From: Roseivirga sp.
Lineage (GTDB): Bacteria; Bacteroidota; Bacteroidia; Cytophagales; Cyclobacteriaceae
Assembly (NCBI GenBank): GCA_021404565.1
Contig: JAAWWF010000006.1
Span: forward strand, 248,001 to 312,000
DNA: 64,000 nucleotides
Direction: 5' to 3'
In this document: piece after piece, positions 27,773 to 36,398 of the stretch
How the letters are laid out: every line of letters starts with the position of its first letter
Numbering within the stretch: the stretch's first letter is position 1
Translations under genes and position numbers: made by a program
Notes under the pieces: model-generated
Seen by the model: the letters and a program-made list of their open reading frames with translations, nothing else
Database searches by the model: none
Told to the model about the DNA's origin: nothing

Positions 27773-27841
27773 TTGGTATCGTTTGCATATCCCTTTTTAA
27801 TAACAAGGGAAGGAAGATCGTGTGGATTTACGAGAAATTGG

Positions 27842-29692
27842 TCAGTTTAAATGACCACTAAAGAGGTTGTGAATGAGCACTGTAGATGAGCCGCCTTTTT
27901 CAGTATCGTATACCTTCTCAATTTTCTTTTTAAAATTCCAGACCGTATTTCTTCTCATATCCAACATTTCGGATAACTGATCCAGGGTATATTTTTTTTG
28001 ACGATTGTTGGTGATGTACAGAATGAAAAAGGCTTTCTCAATGGGGAACTTAATACCATGAAAAATAGTGTTGCTGGTTACTGATTCGTCATAGCCGCAC
28101 TTTGAGCACCTGCGATGGAATTTGACTCGTCCTTCGAGATACTTGTTGTTATGGCATTTCACACAGTGATAACCATTTCCCCATTTAACCTTCTCCAGAA
28201 ACAGGTAGCAAGTAGCCTGGTCAGGGAATATTTTGATGAACTGCTCAAGGCTCAGGTTCTTGTTGATAAGGCGGTCTTGAAGAATCTCTTTTACATTATT
28301 CTTCAGCTTCCAGTTGTCTAAGTCCAGCTTGGTGTTGATGCGATTAACCTCTTTCTTCTGCTCAATCAGCTGCAGGTTGGCTTCTGCCAGTTCCAGGTTT
28401 TTCTCTTCTATCTGTTTGGTGCGTTCCTTGATCTTTTCTTCAAGTTCCTTGTTCACCTTGTCTTTAAGCTCCGCGTTCTCCTGATGCTGATTAATAATCC
28501 GTTTCAGAGCACGATCCCGGTTATCCTTTAGGATTCGAACACGATCGCTCAGTGCAAAGGTCAGGAAGAGCATTTCAAGGATAAAACAGATGTGCAGACT
28601 GTAGTAAGAGAGTGTTACAAAAGGAATGATTGACAAATAGAGCAGGGCTTTTAACAAAAAGCCAAGAAAGAGAATGCCATAGGCTAAAACGAAGAATCGG
28701 GCAGGTTTGTATCCTTTCAGCCAGGTGTAGATACTTGTATAGAAAATCAGCGTTAGCGGCAGGATTTCGATATTCCGGTATTCGAACAGCTGATGGTCGA
28801 ACAGGAGGGTATAAACAAACAAGGCTGATCGAATGACGATCACAGCATCCAGCAGTTTGTCAAGTCGGGGAGCTTTGGTACCGGTGTTAAGAAAACGCTT
28901 TGAGAAAAGCAGCGACCAGAAGATCAGGAAAAAGAGTGCAATGCCATAGGCATACTGATTCCATTCAGGCCAGCCGGGCCAGAGATACTGAAATGCAGTA
29001 CCGTCTACGCACATGGCATATACACCGACACTGATGATGTAAAAGGTATAGAACAAATACTTCTGCTCCCTGATCGCGAAAAAGATAAGGATGTTGTAAA
29101 CCGAGATCACGAAGATCATTCCATAGAAGATGCCATATAAAAAATACTCGCTTAGCGCATAGCCGATAAACTCATTGACTGTGCGAATGGCGATTCGGAT
29201 GTCTGCATATGAGTGCGATTTGACCTTGAAGTAAAGGTTTTGTTGCCCGATGATTTCTGAATCTATCATCCATTCAAAGTTCTTGTGGACGAAGGGTTTT
29301 TGTCTGAAGTCGTAGGAGTCGCCTACCTGCTGAACCTCATAATCTCCATCTGAACTTGGAAAATAGGCCGTTATTTCATCAATGGTCTGGTCATAAAATT
29401 CGAGCATCCATTCTTTTTCCAGGTCACGGCCCACTAGTAAAGGCACTTTGACCCAATAGGTACACTTGACGCAATAGTCTTTGGGCTTATAGCTGGGATG
29501 TATGGAAAATCTCTTTTGGGATCCAACCACATCATGAAACTCCAATACTCCCGCGCTATCCACCAGAATGGGCAGGTCATGGAGAAAGAGCTCCACATCT
29601 TTGGCATCATCATCTATGAATACGCGCTCTCTTTCAGTTTGAAAAAGCACGGGGATCAACATAAAAAAAGCTATTGCCAGAGAGCGAATCAT
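27842..29692 (-). CDS. 7TM-DISM receptor fused to an IS1595-type zinc ribbon and HTH
   Basis: 616 residues. A signal peptide (about 1-18) is followed by an exported beta-rich domain of the 7TMR-DISMED2 type (about 25-170), then seven membrane helices (about 180-390, starting LYGIFYGMIFVISVYNILIF) and a long coiled coil (about 395-470, KELEEKIKERTKQIEEKNLE). There is no histidine kinase, GGDEF or LytTR domain. Instead residues 482-616 match the N-terminus of IS1595-family transposases: FPDQATCYLFLEKVKWGNGY, zinc-ribbon cysteines 510/513 and 529/532, TSNTIFHGIKFPIEKAF, and an HTH near 570-592 (LDQLSEMLDMRRNTVWNFKK). The DDE nuclease is absent. Its position directly upstream of susC, same strand, suggests it is the locus-specific transcription regulator acting from the membrane. 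Confidence 0.85.
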   Translation of the reverse strand: MIRSLAIAFFMLIPVLFQTERERVFIDDDAKDVELFLHDLPILVDSAGVLEFHDVVGSQKRFSIHPSYKPKDYCVKCTYWVKVPLLVGRDLEKEWMLEFYDQTIDEITAYFPSSDGDYEVQQVGDSYDFRQKPFVHKNFEWMIDSEIIGQQNLYFKVKSHSYADIRIAIRTVNEFIGYALSEYFLYGIFYGMIFVISVYNILIFFAIREQKYLFYTFYIISVGVYAMCVDGTAFQYLWPGWPEWNQYAYGIALFFLIFWSLLFSKRFLNTGTKAPRLDKLLDAVIVIRSALFVYTLLFDHQLFEYRNIEILPLTLIFYTSIYTWLKGYKPARFFVLAYGILFLGFLLKALLYLSIIPFVTLSYYSLHICFILEMLFLTFALSDRVRILKDNRDRALKRIINQHQENAELKDKVNKELEEKIKERTKQIEEKNLELAEANLQLIEQKKEVNRINTKLDLDNWKLKNNVKEILQDRLINKNLSLEQFIKIFPDQATCYLFLEKVKWGNGYHCVKCHNNKYLEGRVKFHRRCSKCGYDESVTSNTIFHGIKFPIEKAFFILYITNNRQKKYTLDQLSEMLDMRRNTVWNFKKKIEKVYDTEKGGSSTVLIHNLFSGHLN

Positions 29693-29806
29693 AAGCTTAA
29701 CAGAGGACCTGAGCTAATTTAGACATTAAGGAATAACTACACCAAAGCTTTGTTGTCTGAGGTTAAGCCTGCCCAACGGTTTCCACATCCGAAAGGGTTG
29801 TCGGAC

Positions 29807-30499
29807 TTAATTGTCGGCCAAAGCCCTGGCGATGGCTTTTTTGGCCAGGGGTTCCATGATGTCGTAGCCAGTTTTGTTAGGGTGCACACCATCGTCCCCA
29901 AGAGATTTTTTAAGGCCATCTCTGCTGTCTGCCATGGGGCTGAAGTAATCAAGATAGATCATACCCTGCTCATTAGCATAGTCCTTAATCATGACATTAA
30001 GCCTTACGATTTTTTGAGCAGGTTTAAGTCCGGGCTTCCAGGGATAGTCGAAAACCGGAAGTACGGAGGACAACACTACTTTGATGCCATTGGCCCTGGC
30101 CAGTTCTGCCATAGATTTGAGGTTGCCGAAGATCATTTCCAGGGTCATTGGACCTGTATTACCAGCTATGTCGTTGGTGCCGGCCAGTATGACCACTACT
30201 TTGGGCTGTAGGTCAATCACATCTGCGCGGAACCGGACCAGCATTTGAGGGGTGGTCTGGCCACTAATACCACGACCTATATAAGGATTGCTTTTGAAGA
30301 AATCGGGGCTGATGGATACCCAGGCTTCGGTAATGGAGTTGCCCATAAAAACTGCCCGTGGCTCACTTGCCTTAGGAGCATTCAGTTGGGCATTGTCAGT
30401 TTTGTAGCGATTAAGGTTGGCCCAGTCCTGGGCGTTGGTGAGGTTGGTCATAAGACAAATGAGTAGAAGGAGATAGGAGATACCCTTTATAAACTTCAT
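29807..30499 (-). CDS. Secreted SGNH/GDSL-type esterase
   Basis: 230 residues with a signal peptide ending TNAQ (about 1-24). All four SGNH blocks are present: block I as MGNSITEAW (nucleophile Ser55; Asn replaces the usual Asp of GDS), block II GRGISGQT (oxyanion Gly), block III GTNDIAG (Asn) and block V DDGVHPNKTGY (Asp and His). Members deacetylate carbohydrates or act as lipases. It lies upstream of the regulator on the same strand with a gap of about 110 bases and probably belongs to the glucan locus as a de-esterifying enzyme. Confidence 0.9.
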   Translation of the reverse strand: MKFIKGISYLLLLICLMTNLTNAQDWANLNRYKTDNAQLNAPKASEPRAVFMGNSITEAWVSISPDFFKSNPYIGRGISGQTTPQMLVRFRADVIDLQPKVVVILAGTNDIAGNTGPMTLEMIFGNLKSMAELARANGIKVVLSSVLPVFDYPWKPGLKPAQKIVRLNVMIKDYANEQGMIYLDYFSPMADSRDGLKKSLGDDGVHPNKTGYDIMEPLAKKAIARALADN

Positions 30500-30568
30500 A
30501 GTATTGCGCGTTTAGACCGAAGATAGCAAAATGTAAGAGATGGTAGGTGTTAAAGCCTCCGAGTACCA

Positions 30569-30616
30569 TTCCGAGACTTCGGGACAAGCGCCTTGTATAT
30601 CGCGCAGTTTTCGGAA
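30569..30616 (+). repeat. Decayed relative of the dispersed intergenic repeat
   Basis: The string CCTTGTATATCGCGCAGTTT with TCGGAA behind it matches the right half of the family seen at 5341, 50486 and 57533. The left half has changed but a closing pair, TTCCGA (30569-30574) / TCGGAA (30611-30616), and an inner hairpin, ACAAG-CGC-CTTGT (30584-30596), are kept. As with the full copies it lies just past the 3' end of a minus-strand gene (stop at 30685). Confidence 0.55.
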
Positions 30617-30684
30617 CATTCACTCTCACGAGAGCAAAGGGGAGAGTATATTGTCGTGAAGAGCTTTACGAATTTGTGTAGGTG

Positions 30685-33348
30685 CTACTTAAAGAAGCGA
30701 TAGGTGATTTTGATAAGAAAGGTGTTTTCCGGACGCTTGTTGAATATTTGCTCCCGGAAGTTATCCCTCAGGCTGCCGTTGGCCATTGCCGTATTGGTAA
30801 TGCCCTGAGACCAGACCAGGAAAATTTCAGAGCCTGGTTTGTACTCATATCGCAGTACCAGGTTGGACCTGAATTGAGCAAAGGAGAAATCGGGATTGGC
30901 AAAGGAGTAATCTTCAAAACTATCCCCATTTTCGTCCACCGAATAAGTACTGGATTCTTCTGTGATACTGAGCTGATCGGGTGTGTAAAAACTGAGCTGT
31001 TTCTGCTGGTTTGTGGCCAGGGGATTGGAAACAAAATTGAAGTCGGAATATCTGCCAACAGATATATAGGGCTGGCCATAGTACTGGATGGATAGATTGG
31101 AGTTTACAGAGTAATTAAGCCTGATGGCCAGGCTGAGCGTTTCCTGATCTAAAATGGAGGTGATGTAGCGTTTTTGATTATTGAAGTTAAGCTGGGTATT
31201 GTATTGCAGGCGATTGCTGATGGTGGTATAGGTAGGATTGACCGAAATACTGAATTGATTGATAGGCTGCCAGGTGATTTGAATACCATTTTCCAATAGG
31301 TAGTACGCTGACTCATTTCCCGTCTTGGTCCAACCGTTGAGGGAGGCAGAAAGCTTCTTGCGACCATCTGTACCCAAAGCCCACCAGAGCCCTGATTGAT
31401 CCGGAAGAAAGAGCCTCGGCCCACCACGCAGCAAGGACTTGGAATAGATATGAGGTTGAGAGAAATAGCCGAAAGTGCCTGTCCAGTTATTCTTGAAGGT
31501 GCCATTTAATTCTATGTCCCAATCGAAGTAGTTGTGGTTACCTTCAAAGTCCCATACAAGCCAGTGTTTATAACCAATGGAAGCATCGCGGAAGATACCA
31601 AAGGGCTTTAGCGACTGGTAAGTAATACCGAGGTAATTCTGAATATCATCTGCTTCCCTCAAAAAACCAATGTCGTTGAGTTCGAGACTGGGTGATCGCC
31701 AGGTAAGGCCGGTTTCGAATTTCACATGCCCTTTTCCGGCTTTGCCGAACTTCAGGTCTCCACCATGTCCTGCCAGCGAAGTTTTGTCAGGGTCAACCGC
31801 TACATGGGAGGCATCAATTCTCTGAAACAAGTGTCTGATCGAGGTTTGAGTATTTTGAATGGCCTCAGCACTGCCTTTCACCTGGCTGGCAACAAAGCTC
31901 CCGGCCAGGTACCAGGATCGGTTGTTCCACTGGTGCTTGAAGTCAATCCCCACTGTAACTGCGGATTTATGAAGAAAATCGAGCTCTTCGGTCAGGTTCC
32001 GGTTGGTGGAGGTGAAAATACCTCCAATATAGCTGTTGCGGCTGTTGAAATCCTTTTGGACGCGCCCCACAAAGTAGTTGGTAAGCGGTTCGATCGGTAC
32101 TCTGCTGATAGAGCCTTCCTTGCTGATTTCTGCATATTCCGTGGCCGTTATACTTTCTATAATGCCCAGAGAGAGGCCATTTTTGGTTTTGCCGCTAAAC
32201 TTGGCTGCCCCGAGAATCGTGGTTCTCTCAGCCATGTTCAGGTATTCGCCCGGTTCCGTGCTCACCTGGCCTTGTGGGCTTCTTCCAATCCTTCTGGAGT
32301 AAAAGAGGTTATCGGTACTGAATGAGCCTCCGATCACAGGGGAGGAGAAGCGATAATCGAAAATTTCCTTATTGGTCACGAAGAAGGGACGTTGCTCTTC
32401 GAAAAAGAGCTGAAAACCATCAAGGGCAATGGCTGCCGGATCTGCCTCTACCTGTCCGAAATCAGGATTGATGGTGAAGTCAAGTGCCAGGTTGTTGGTG
32501 ATGCCTACTTTGCCGTCAAGGCCTATGGTGGTATTGGTGAGGTTTGTGTTACGAAAGGGGTTTTTAGGAGATTTCTCGAATGTTTTCAATGAGCTGACGA
32601 TAAAGGGTTGGATTTCAAGCTGCCTTTGGGATTTAATACCATTCAACCCACGAAGTTCTCCAAACTCGCTCACCCAGCCAGGCGCATCCAATGGGATTCT
32701 CTGCCATACGGATTTCTCTTCGTTTCTGAAGAATCTCCTCGTCAGTTGAAGGCCCCAGGTCTGCTGCTCATCCTTGCCAAAACGAAGCTGTGTGAGAGGG
32801 ATTTTCATTTCAGCAGTCCAGCCGTTTTGGTTGATGGCACTTTTGACATACCACACCGGGTTCCAACTGGCATCTTCATTTGCCCCATTTTGTGTGATGA
32901 CCTTGTCACCTTTAACTCCAGCTGCTGTTACGGTAAATGAAAAAGCCGAACTCAGATCATGGTCTGTGTCGAAAGCCACTTCTACCCAATCCCCGTCATT
33001 GCCATCCCTTCTTGACATGCGACTGTTAATGGCCTCCGGGCTTGAATCAAGGCACTTAATACCAACATAAATATACTTCGTGTCATACAGAATGCTGAAC
33101 AGTGTTTGCTGAGATGGAGCTGTATTCTCAGCCGGAGTGCGCTGAATGAAATCCCCTCCCCAGAGGTTTGCAGAATCTATCTTCCATATGTTTTCATTGA
33201 GCTTTCCGTCAATAAGGGGAATCTCTGCTTCCGTAATTTTTATAGCTGTGGAGTTTTTTTTGAGAATTGTATTCTGTTCTTGATGAGCAATGACCTGAAA
33301 GGTCAGAAGCACTAGAATGAAGGACAGTTTGATGCGGAACGAGAGCAT
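30685..33348 (-). CDS. DUF5916 outer-membrane protein with CBM9-like N-terminal domain
   Basis: 887 residues from the ATG at 33348 (MLSFRIKLSF); the open frame extends 36 residues upstream that do not look like a signal peptide. After the signal (about 1-21) comes a CBM9-like domain (about 35-230, PLIDGKLNENIWKID, then DDWVEVAFDTDHD-like WVEVAFDTDHD). The DUF5916 beta-barrel region follows, with FFEEQRPFFVTNKEIFDYRF, and the chain ends on aromatic residues (TYRFFK), the hallmark of an outer-membrane barrel. The function of the family is not established. It is divergent from a LysR regulator. Confidence 0.87.
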   Translation of the reverse strand: MLSFRIKLSFILVLLTFQVIAHQEQNTILKKNSTAIKITEAEIPLIDGKLNENIWKIDSANLWGGDFIQRTPAENTAPSQQTLFSILYDTKYIYVGIKCLDSSPEAINSRMSRRDGNDGDWVEVAFDTDHDLSSAFSFTVTAAGVKGDKVITQNGANEDASWNPVWYVKSAINQNGWTAEMKIPLTQLRFGKDEQQTWGLQLTRRFFRNEEKSVWQRIPLDAPGWVSEFGELRGLNGIKSQRQLEIQPFIVSSLKTFEKSPKNPFRNTNLTNTTIGLDGKVGITNNLALDFTINPDFGQVEADPAAIALDGFQLFFEEQRPFFVTNKEIFDYRFSSPVIGGSFSTDNLFYSRRIGRSPQGQVSTEPGEYLNMAERTTILGAAKFSGKTKNGLSLGIIESITATEYAEISKEGSISRVPIEPLTNYFVGRVQKDFNSRNSYIGGIFTSTNRNLTEELDFLHKSAVTVGIDFKHQWNNRSWYLAGSFVASQVKGSAEAIQNTQTSIRHLFQRIDASHVAVDPDKTSLAGHGGDLKFGKAGKGHVKFETGLTWRSPSLELNDIGFLREADDIQNYLGITYQSLKPFGIFRDASIGYKHWLVWDFEGNHNYFDWDIELNGTFKNNWTGTFGYFSQPHIYSKSLLRGGPRLFLPDQSGLWWALGTDGRKKLSASLNGWTKTGNESAYYLLENGIQITWQPINQFSISVNPTYTTISNRLQYNTQLNFNNQKRYITSILDQETLSLAIRLNYSVNSNLSIQYYGQPYISVGRYSDFNFVSNPLATNQQKQLSFYTPDQLSITEESSTYSVDENGDSFEDYSFANPDFSFAQFRSNLVLRYEYKPGSEIFLVWSQGITNTAMANGSLRDNFREQIFNKRPENTFLIKITYRFFK

Positions 33349-33355
33349 AAGAAAT

Positions 33356-33387
33356 CCGGTTTTGTGAAAATGATTTGACAAAACTGG
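33356..33387. promoter_or_regulatory. Candidate LysR operator
   Basis: A 10-base inverted repeat with one mismatch, CCGGTTTTGT (33356-33365) / ACAAAACTGG (33378-33387), has a 12-base spacer. It lies 8 bases upstream of the DUF5916 start in the 142-base divergent gap shared with the LysR gene. Size and dyad character fit a LysR-type site. Binding is not shown by the sequence. Confidence 0.4.
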
Positions 33388-33490
33388 AGCAAGCTTTTCT
33401 ACATTGCCAGTATGCTGATTGAATGGTTTTGAGGGGCTTAGCTGAAATTTTTTCAAAACGGCATATCCGATTGTTGTCTACCTTTGGGAC

Positions 33491-34378
33491 ATGGAATTGA
33501 AGTATTTCAGGTTGATAAAAACCATAGCAGAGGAGGGTAACATTGCCAATTCCTCCGAGCGGCTTTTCCTTACCCAATCGGCCCTGAGTCATCAGTTGAG
33601 AGACCTGGAGGAAAGGTTGGGCTTTAAGGTTTTTCACCGTACGCGTAACAAGTGGAATTTGACAGAGGAGGGGGAGGAATTGCACAAACTGGCAAATACC
33701 TTGCTCAAATCAATCGAAGAAGGTTTTCAGACAATCCAGCAAATCAAAGAAGGCTCAAAGGGTACGATCAGGCTGAGTGCTGAATGCCATTCTTTCTTTC
33801 ATGGTCTGCCGGCTTTTGTGCAGAAGATGGCGGTGCTTTATCCTGAGATACAGATCGATCTGAGTCTCGGAGCTACCCATCAAACCATCTCGCAAATACT
33901 TTCCGATGAACTTGATATAGCGATCGTTACTACGGAACCTGCTACTGAAGTACTGACCAGTATGAAAGTGTTTAAGGATGAGATTTTTGTGCTAATGCAT
34001 AAGGAGCATTTCCTACATGAGTTGGATTATATAGATGCCAGCCACTTCTCTGATGCTCATCTGATTATCAATTCCTTTCCTATGGAAAATGTATCGGTTT
34101 ACGAGCATTTTCTGAAGCCAAATCGCATTACACCCCGAAAGATTTCAGCAATACCTTTTACAGAGGTATCGCTGCAAATGGTTAAGGCGAATATGGGGCT
34201 GATGTGCCTGCCCAAGTGGACTTTGAATTCCTTTAAGCTGCCTGAGGACCTCATCTTTAAGAGAATTGGTAAGTATGGCTTGAAACGAACTCATTATCTG
34301 GTAGTGAAGGAAGAGAATCGAAACAAAAAGCACTTTGAGGCCTTTATTGCTAATTTTCAGGAAGAGTTTGTTGGGTAG
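33491..34378 (+). CDS. LysR-family transcriptional regulator
   Basis: 295 residues. The winged HTH is at residues 2-62 (NIANSSERLFLTQSALSHQL, then FKVFHRTRNKWNLTEEGEEL). The effector domain of the periplasmic-binding fold follows from about 90. LysR proteins usually control the divergently transcribed neighbour, here the DUF5916 outer-membrane gene, and an inverted repeat sits between them. The effector is unknown. Confidence 0.93.
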   Translation: MELKYFRLIKTIAEEGNIANSSERLFLTQSALSHQLRDLEERLGFKVFHRTRNKWNLTEEGEELHKLANTLLKSIEEGFQTIQQIKEGSKGTIRLSAECHSFFHGLPAFVQKMAVLYPEIQIDLSLGATHQTISQILSDELDIAIVTTEPATEVLTSMKVFKDEIFVLMHKEHFLHELDYIDASHFSDAHLIINSFPMENVSVYEHFLKPNRITPRKISAIPFTEVSLQMVKANMGLMCLPKWTLNSFKLPEDLIFKRIGKYGLKRTHYLVVKEENRNKKHFEAFIANFQEEFVG

Positions 34379-34413
34379 TTTCTGGTTTTGAGTTTAAAAA
34401 GTTTGAGGGTTTA

Positions 34414-34755
34414 CTAATAACTGTTTCTCTTCAAATGTTGGATGTAGTTATCCAGCAGTCCCCGGATTTGTTCTGCAGCGACAGGGTTAGCTGAATGAAC
34501 GTGAAATTGAAGATTTCTCAGGTCGAGTCCTGATTCATAAACCAACCATTTGGCGGCAGCATAGCCATCTGGTGCAAGGTTATCATCGTTGTCAAGCCCC
34601 AGATCATTGTCAAAGCTGATGAATTCAGGGAGACCATTTTTTTGAATGTAGCTGAGAAAGGCATCGTAAGACCGTACGAGGTCGAATTCATGGGCTCGTT
34701 CAGAAGGGTAGACCATGTCAACCGTGCGAATATCGTCAAGGAAGAGTTTTTTCAT
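34414..34755 (-). CDS. cREC-type (cyclic-phosphate processing) receiver-domain protein
   Basis: 113 residues from the ATG at 34755; an upstream TTG gives seven extra residues. It matches the stand-alone receiver-like cREC family: KLFLDDIR (3-10), FISFDNDLG (45-53), DGYAAAKWLV (63-72) and VHSANPVAAEQI (86-97). The conserved acidic residues Asp7, Asp8 and Asp51 and the HSANP motif are kept. Family members are predicted, not shown, to handle cyclic phosphates. It directly follows the 207-residue unknown gene (21-base gap), so the two form one unit. Confidence 0.8.
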   Translation of the reverse strand: MKKLFLDDIRTVDMVYPSERAHEFDLVRSYDAFLSYIQKNGLPEFISFDNDLGLDNDDNLAPDGYAAAKWLVYESGLDLRNLQFHVHSANPVAAEQIRGLLDNYIQHLKRNSY

Positions 34756-34776
34756 AGTCGACCCGTTATTGTTCAA

Positions 34777-35400
34777 TTACTTAATGATTATGTGGTTGTC
34801 AACCAGCTCCAATGGCTCATTCAAAAGTTCTCTGATTATTTTAGGGAGTCCGGCTGCCCTGTTTTCGTATGCGGTGGTTTGTATCTGGTTTAACAATACA
34901 TTGAAATACTCATCTGAATAGAAAATGTCTCTCAATAAATAACTTCCGTTTACCTCGTATAAAGAAACGGACAGGTAGGTTTCGACCAAAGTAAGTTGCT
35001 TTTCATGATAGAAGTGAGTCCGCTCACGAGTGATATCTACGTTTAATGGATAAATGCATAACTCTTTCAACTCAGGGAGACTTTTTAAAATATACCTGAT
35101 CAAGTGAAAATCAGTAATGGTTTGACCTCTGGAACTCCATCCATAATTGGCAAGAGAGTAGACAAATGAATCTTTGAATTTGTGCACCGTTACATGAGCT
35201 CCAGGATCAGATATTTGGAAGTGATTATTGTCGAAAAATCGTATTTCGTCCTGAGGTCGGAAAGCTTCAAGAACCCTTTCAACGACTCGTTTATTAATTG
35301 CTTCTGCCGGAATGAAATAGGCATTTGAGCCTTCATAAGCCATGTAGGGAATATCAGCAAGCTCAGTTTTGTAATACTCTAATGGATGGGTGGAAGACAT
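34777..35400 (-). CDS. Unknown protein co-transcribed with the cREC gene
   Basis: 207 residues, no signal peptide or membrane segment, with alternating strands and helices. I do not recognise the family. Visible features are SLANYGWSSRGQT near 82-94, a run of aromatic and acidic residues, and a leucine-rich stretch LPELKELCIYPLNVD near 109-123. The start at 35400 opens MSSTHPLEYYK. It lies 21 bases before the cREC gene on the same strand, so the two are probably co-expressed. It may be the substrate-specific or binding partner of the cREC protein. Confidence 0.72.
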   Translation of the reverse strand: MSSTHPLEYYKTELADIPYMAYEGSNAYFIPAEAINKRVVERVLEAFRPQDEIRFFDNNHFQISDPGAHVTVHKFKDSFVYSLANYGWSSRGQTITDFHLIRYILKSLPELKELCIYPLNVDITRERTHFYHEKQLTLVETYLSVSLYEVNGSYLLRDIFYSDEYFNVLLNQIQTTAYENRAAGLPKIIRELLNEPLELVDNHIIIK

Positions 35401-35430
35401 AATCAGATGTTAGCTTAATGAGGTATTGCG

Positions 35431-35817
35431 CTAGTCGCTTCCTAATCCTCCTAAAATCTTTAACTCTTTACCCTTCTGCGGAGGTCCGTCCAGCAGGGGC
35501 ATAGCGGTGCCAATTAAAGCACGTACTTCCGGCTTTTTCAAAGATTCGTCATGATCAGATTTGCTGTCCCATACTTCAGTGATCCAAAGTAAATTACCGT
35601 CTTCTGCATCCAGACTTACCACATAAGAGATGCATCCTTTAGAGGTGGAAACAAGTTCTGAGGCTTTGAGCAGGATCTGACCTAGTTCTTTGGCTTTGCC
35701 TTCTTTGGCTTTCAAGCTGGCAATCAGCCCATATTTGTGAGTTGTCATTTCTGAGGTTTGTGCTTGTGTAATTGAACCTACGAAAAGAAACAGAGTGAGT
35801 ATGATGGAGGTCTTCAT
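35431..35817 (-). CDS. Exported antibiotic-biosynthesis-monooxygenase (ABM) domain protein
   Basis: 128 residues from MKTSIILTL; an ATG four codons upstream is also possible. The signal peptide ends ITQAQ. The mature part is a ferredoxin-like ABM domain (GLIASLKAKEGKAKELGQIL, GCISYVVSLDAEDGNLLWIT, EVWDSKSDHDESL). These small dimeric proteins include quinol monooxygenases and heme-degrading enzymes. No substrate can be assigned. Its 5' side is a gap of about 570 bases. Confidence 0.85.
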   Translation of the reverse strand: MKTSIILTLFLFVGSITQAQTSEMTTHKYGLIASLKAKEGKAKELGQILLKASELVSTSKGCISYVVSLDAEDGNLLWITEVWDSKSDHDESLKKPEVRALIGTAMPLLDGPPQKGKELKILGGLGSD

Positions 35818-35993
35818 CTTGGAGAACATTATATTGCAATATGCAGAATATCCATGATCCGGACCGGAACAGTTTTATTGCTGAATGACTGCCGCATTTT
35901 ATTCAGCCTGAATAGGCTTAAATTTTACTTGGTGATGTTTTTTGGATAAAAGCCATTTTTGATACCTGTATATGGCGTTTTTGACTAATCGAT

Positions 35994-36009
35994 CTTGTCC
36001 GCGGACAAG
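35994..36009. promoter_or_regulatory. 16-bp perfect palindrome (possible operator)
   Basis: CTTGTCCGCGGACAAG is a perfect 16-base palindrome in the 581-base AT-rich gap between 35817 and 36399. A further half-site, CGGACAA, follows at about 36013. It has the form of a dimeric regulator's site. I saw nothing else in this gap: no hairpin terminator and no convincing reading frame. Confidence 0.4.
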
Positions 36010-36398
36010 AAACGGACAAAAACATGTTGGCTTCTCAGTGTTTTCTCATTTCAGATAGGCAATGCTTCCTGTCTTTAAAAAAACTATGAGATGGATGAGA
36101 AAAAAGAACTGTTTTATGAAGTTTTAGTGAAGGTCAATATAACTCAAGTTGTTTCGTCCAACTGATAGCTCATGGCCTATTCATTAGGGGCTAATTTTCT
36201 GATAAGCTTTCTTTTCAATTCAATAAAACCCAGGGATATAACCATTCTCTGGATAGATTGATGCAGGTTAATTTTGAGTAGGCAGAAGTAAGTGACAAAG
36301 GGTCTATTCTGAATAGGCCTTTTTTCATTTCCGCTTCCATAACATTACGTTTATTACTTCATTTGCAACAATTGGGCAAACAACAGATATATAAGAAA

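Noticed and set aside
28040-28250. Fragment of a mobile IS1595 element
   Set aside because: The transposase-like part is in frame with the receptor, lacks the DDE domain, and has no terminal inverted repeats or target duplication around it; it is better explained as a domesticated domain.
36086-36127. Leader-peptide-like mini frame upstream of LytS
   Set aside because: Thirteen codons with no run of a regulatory amino acid and no attenuator hairpin behind it.
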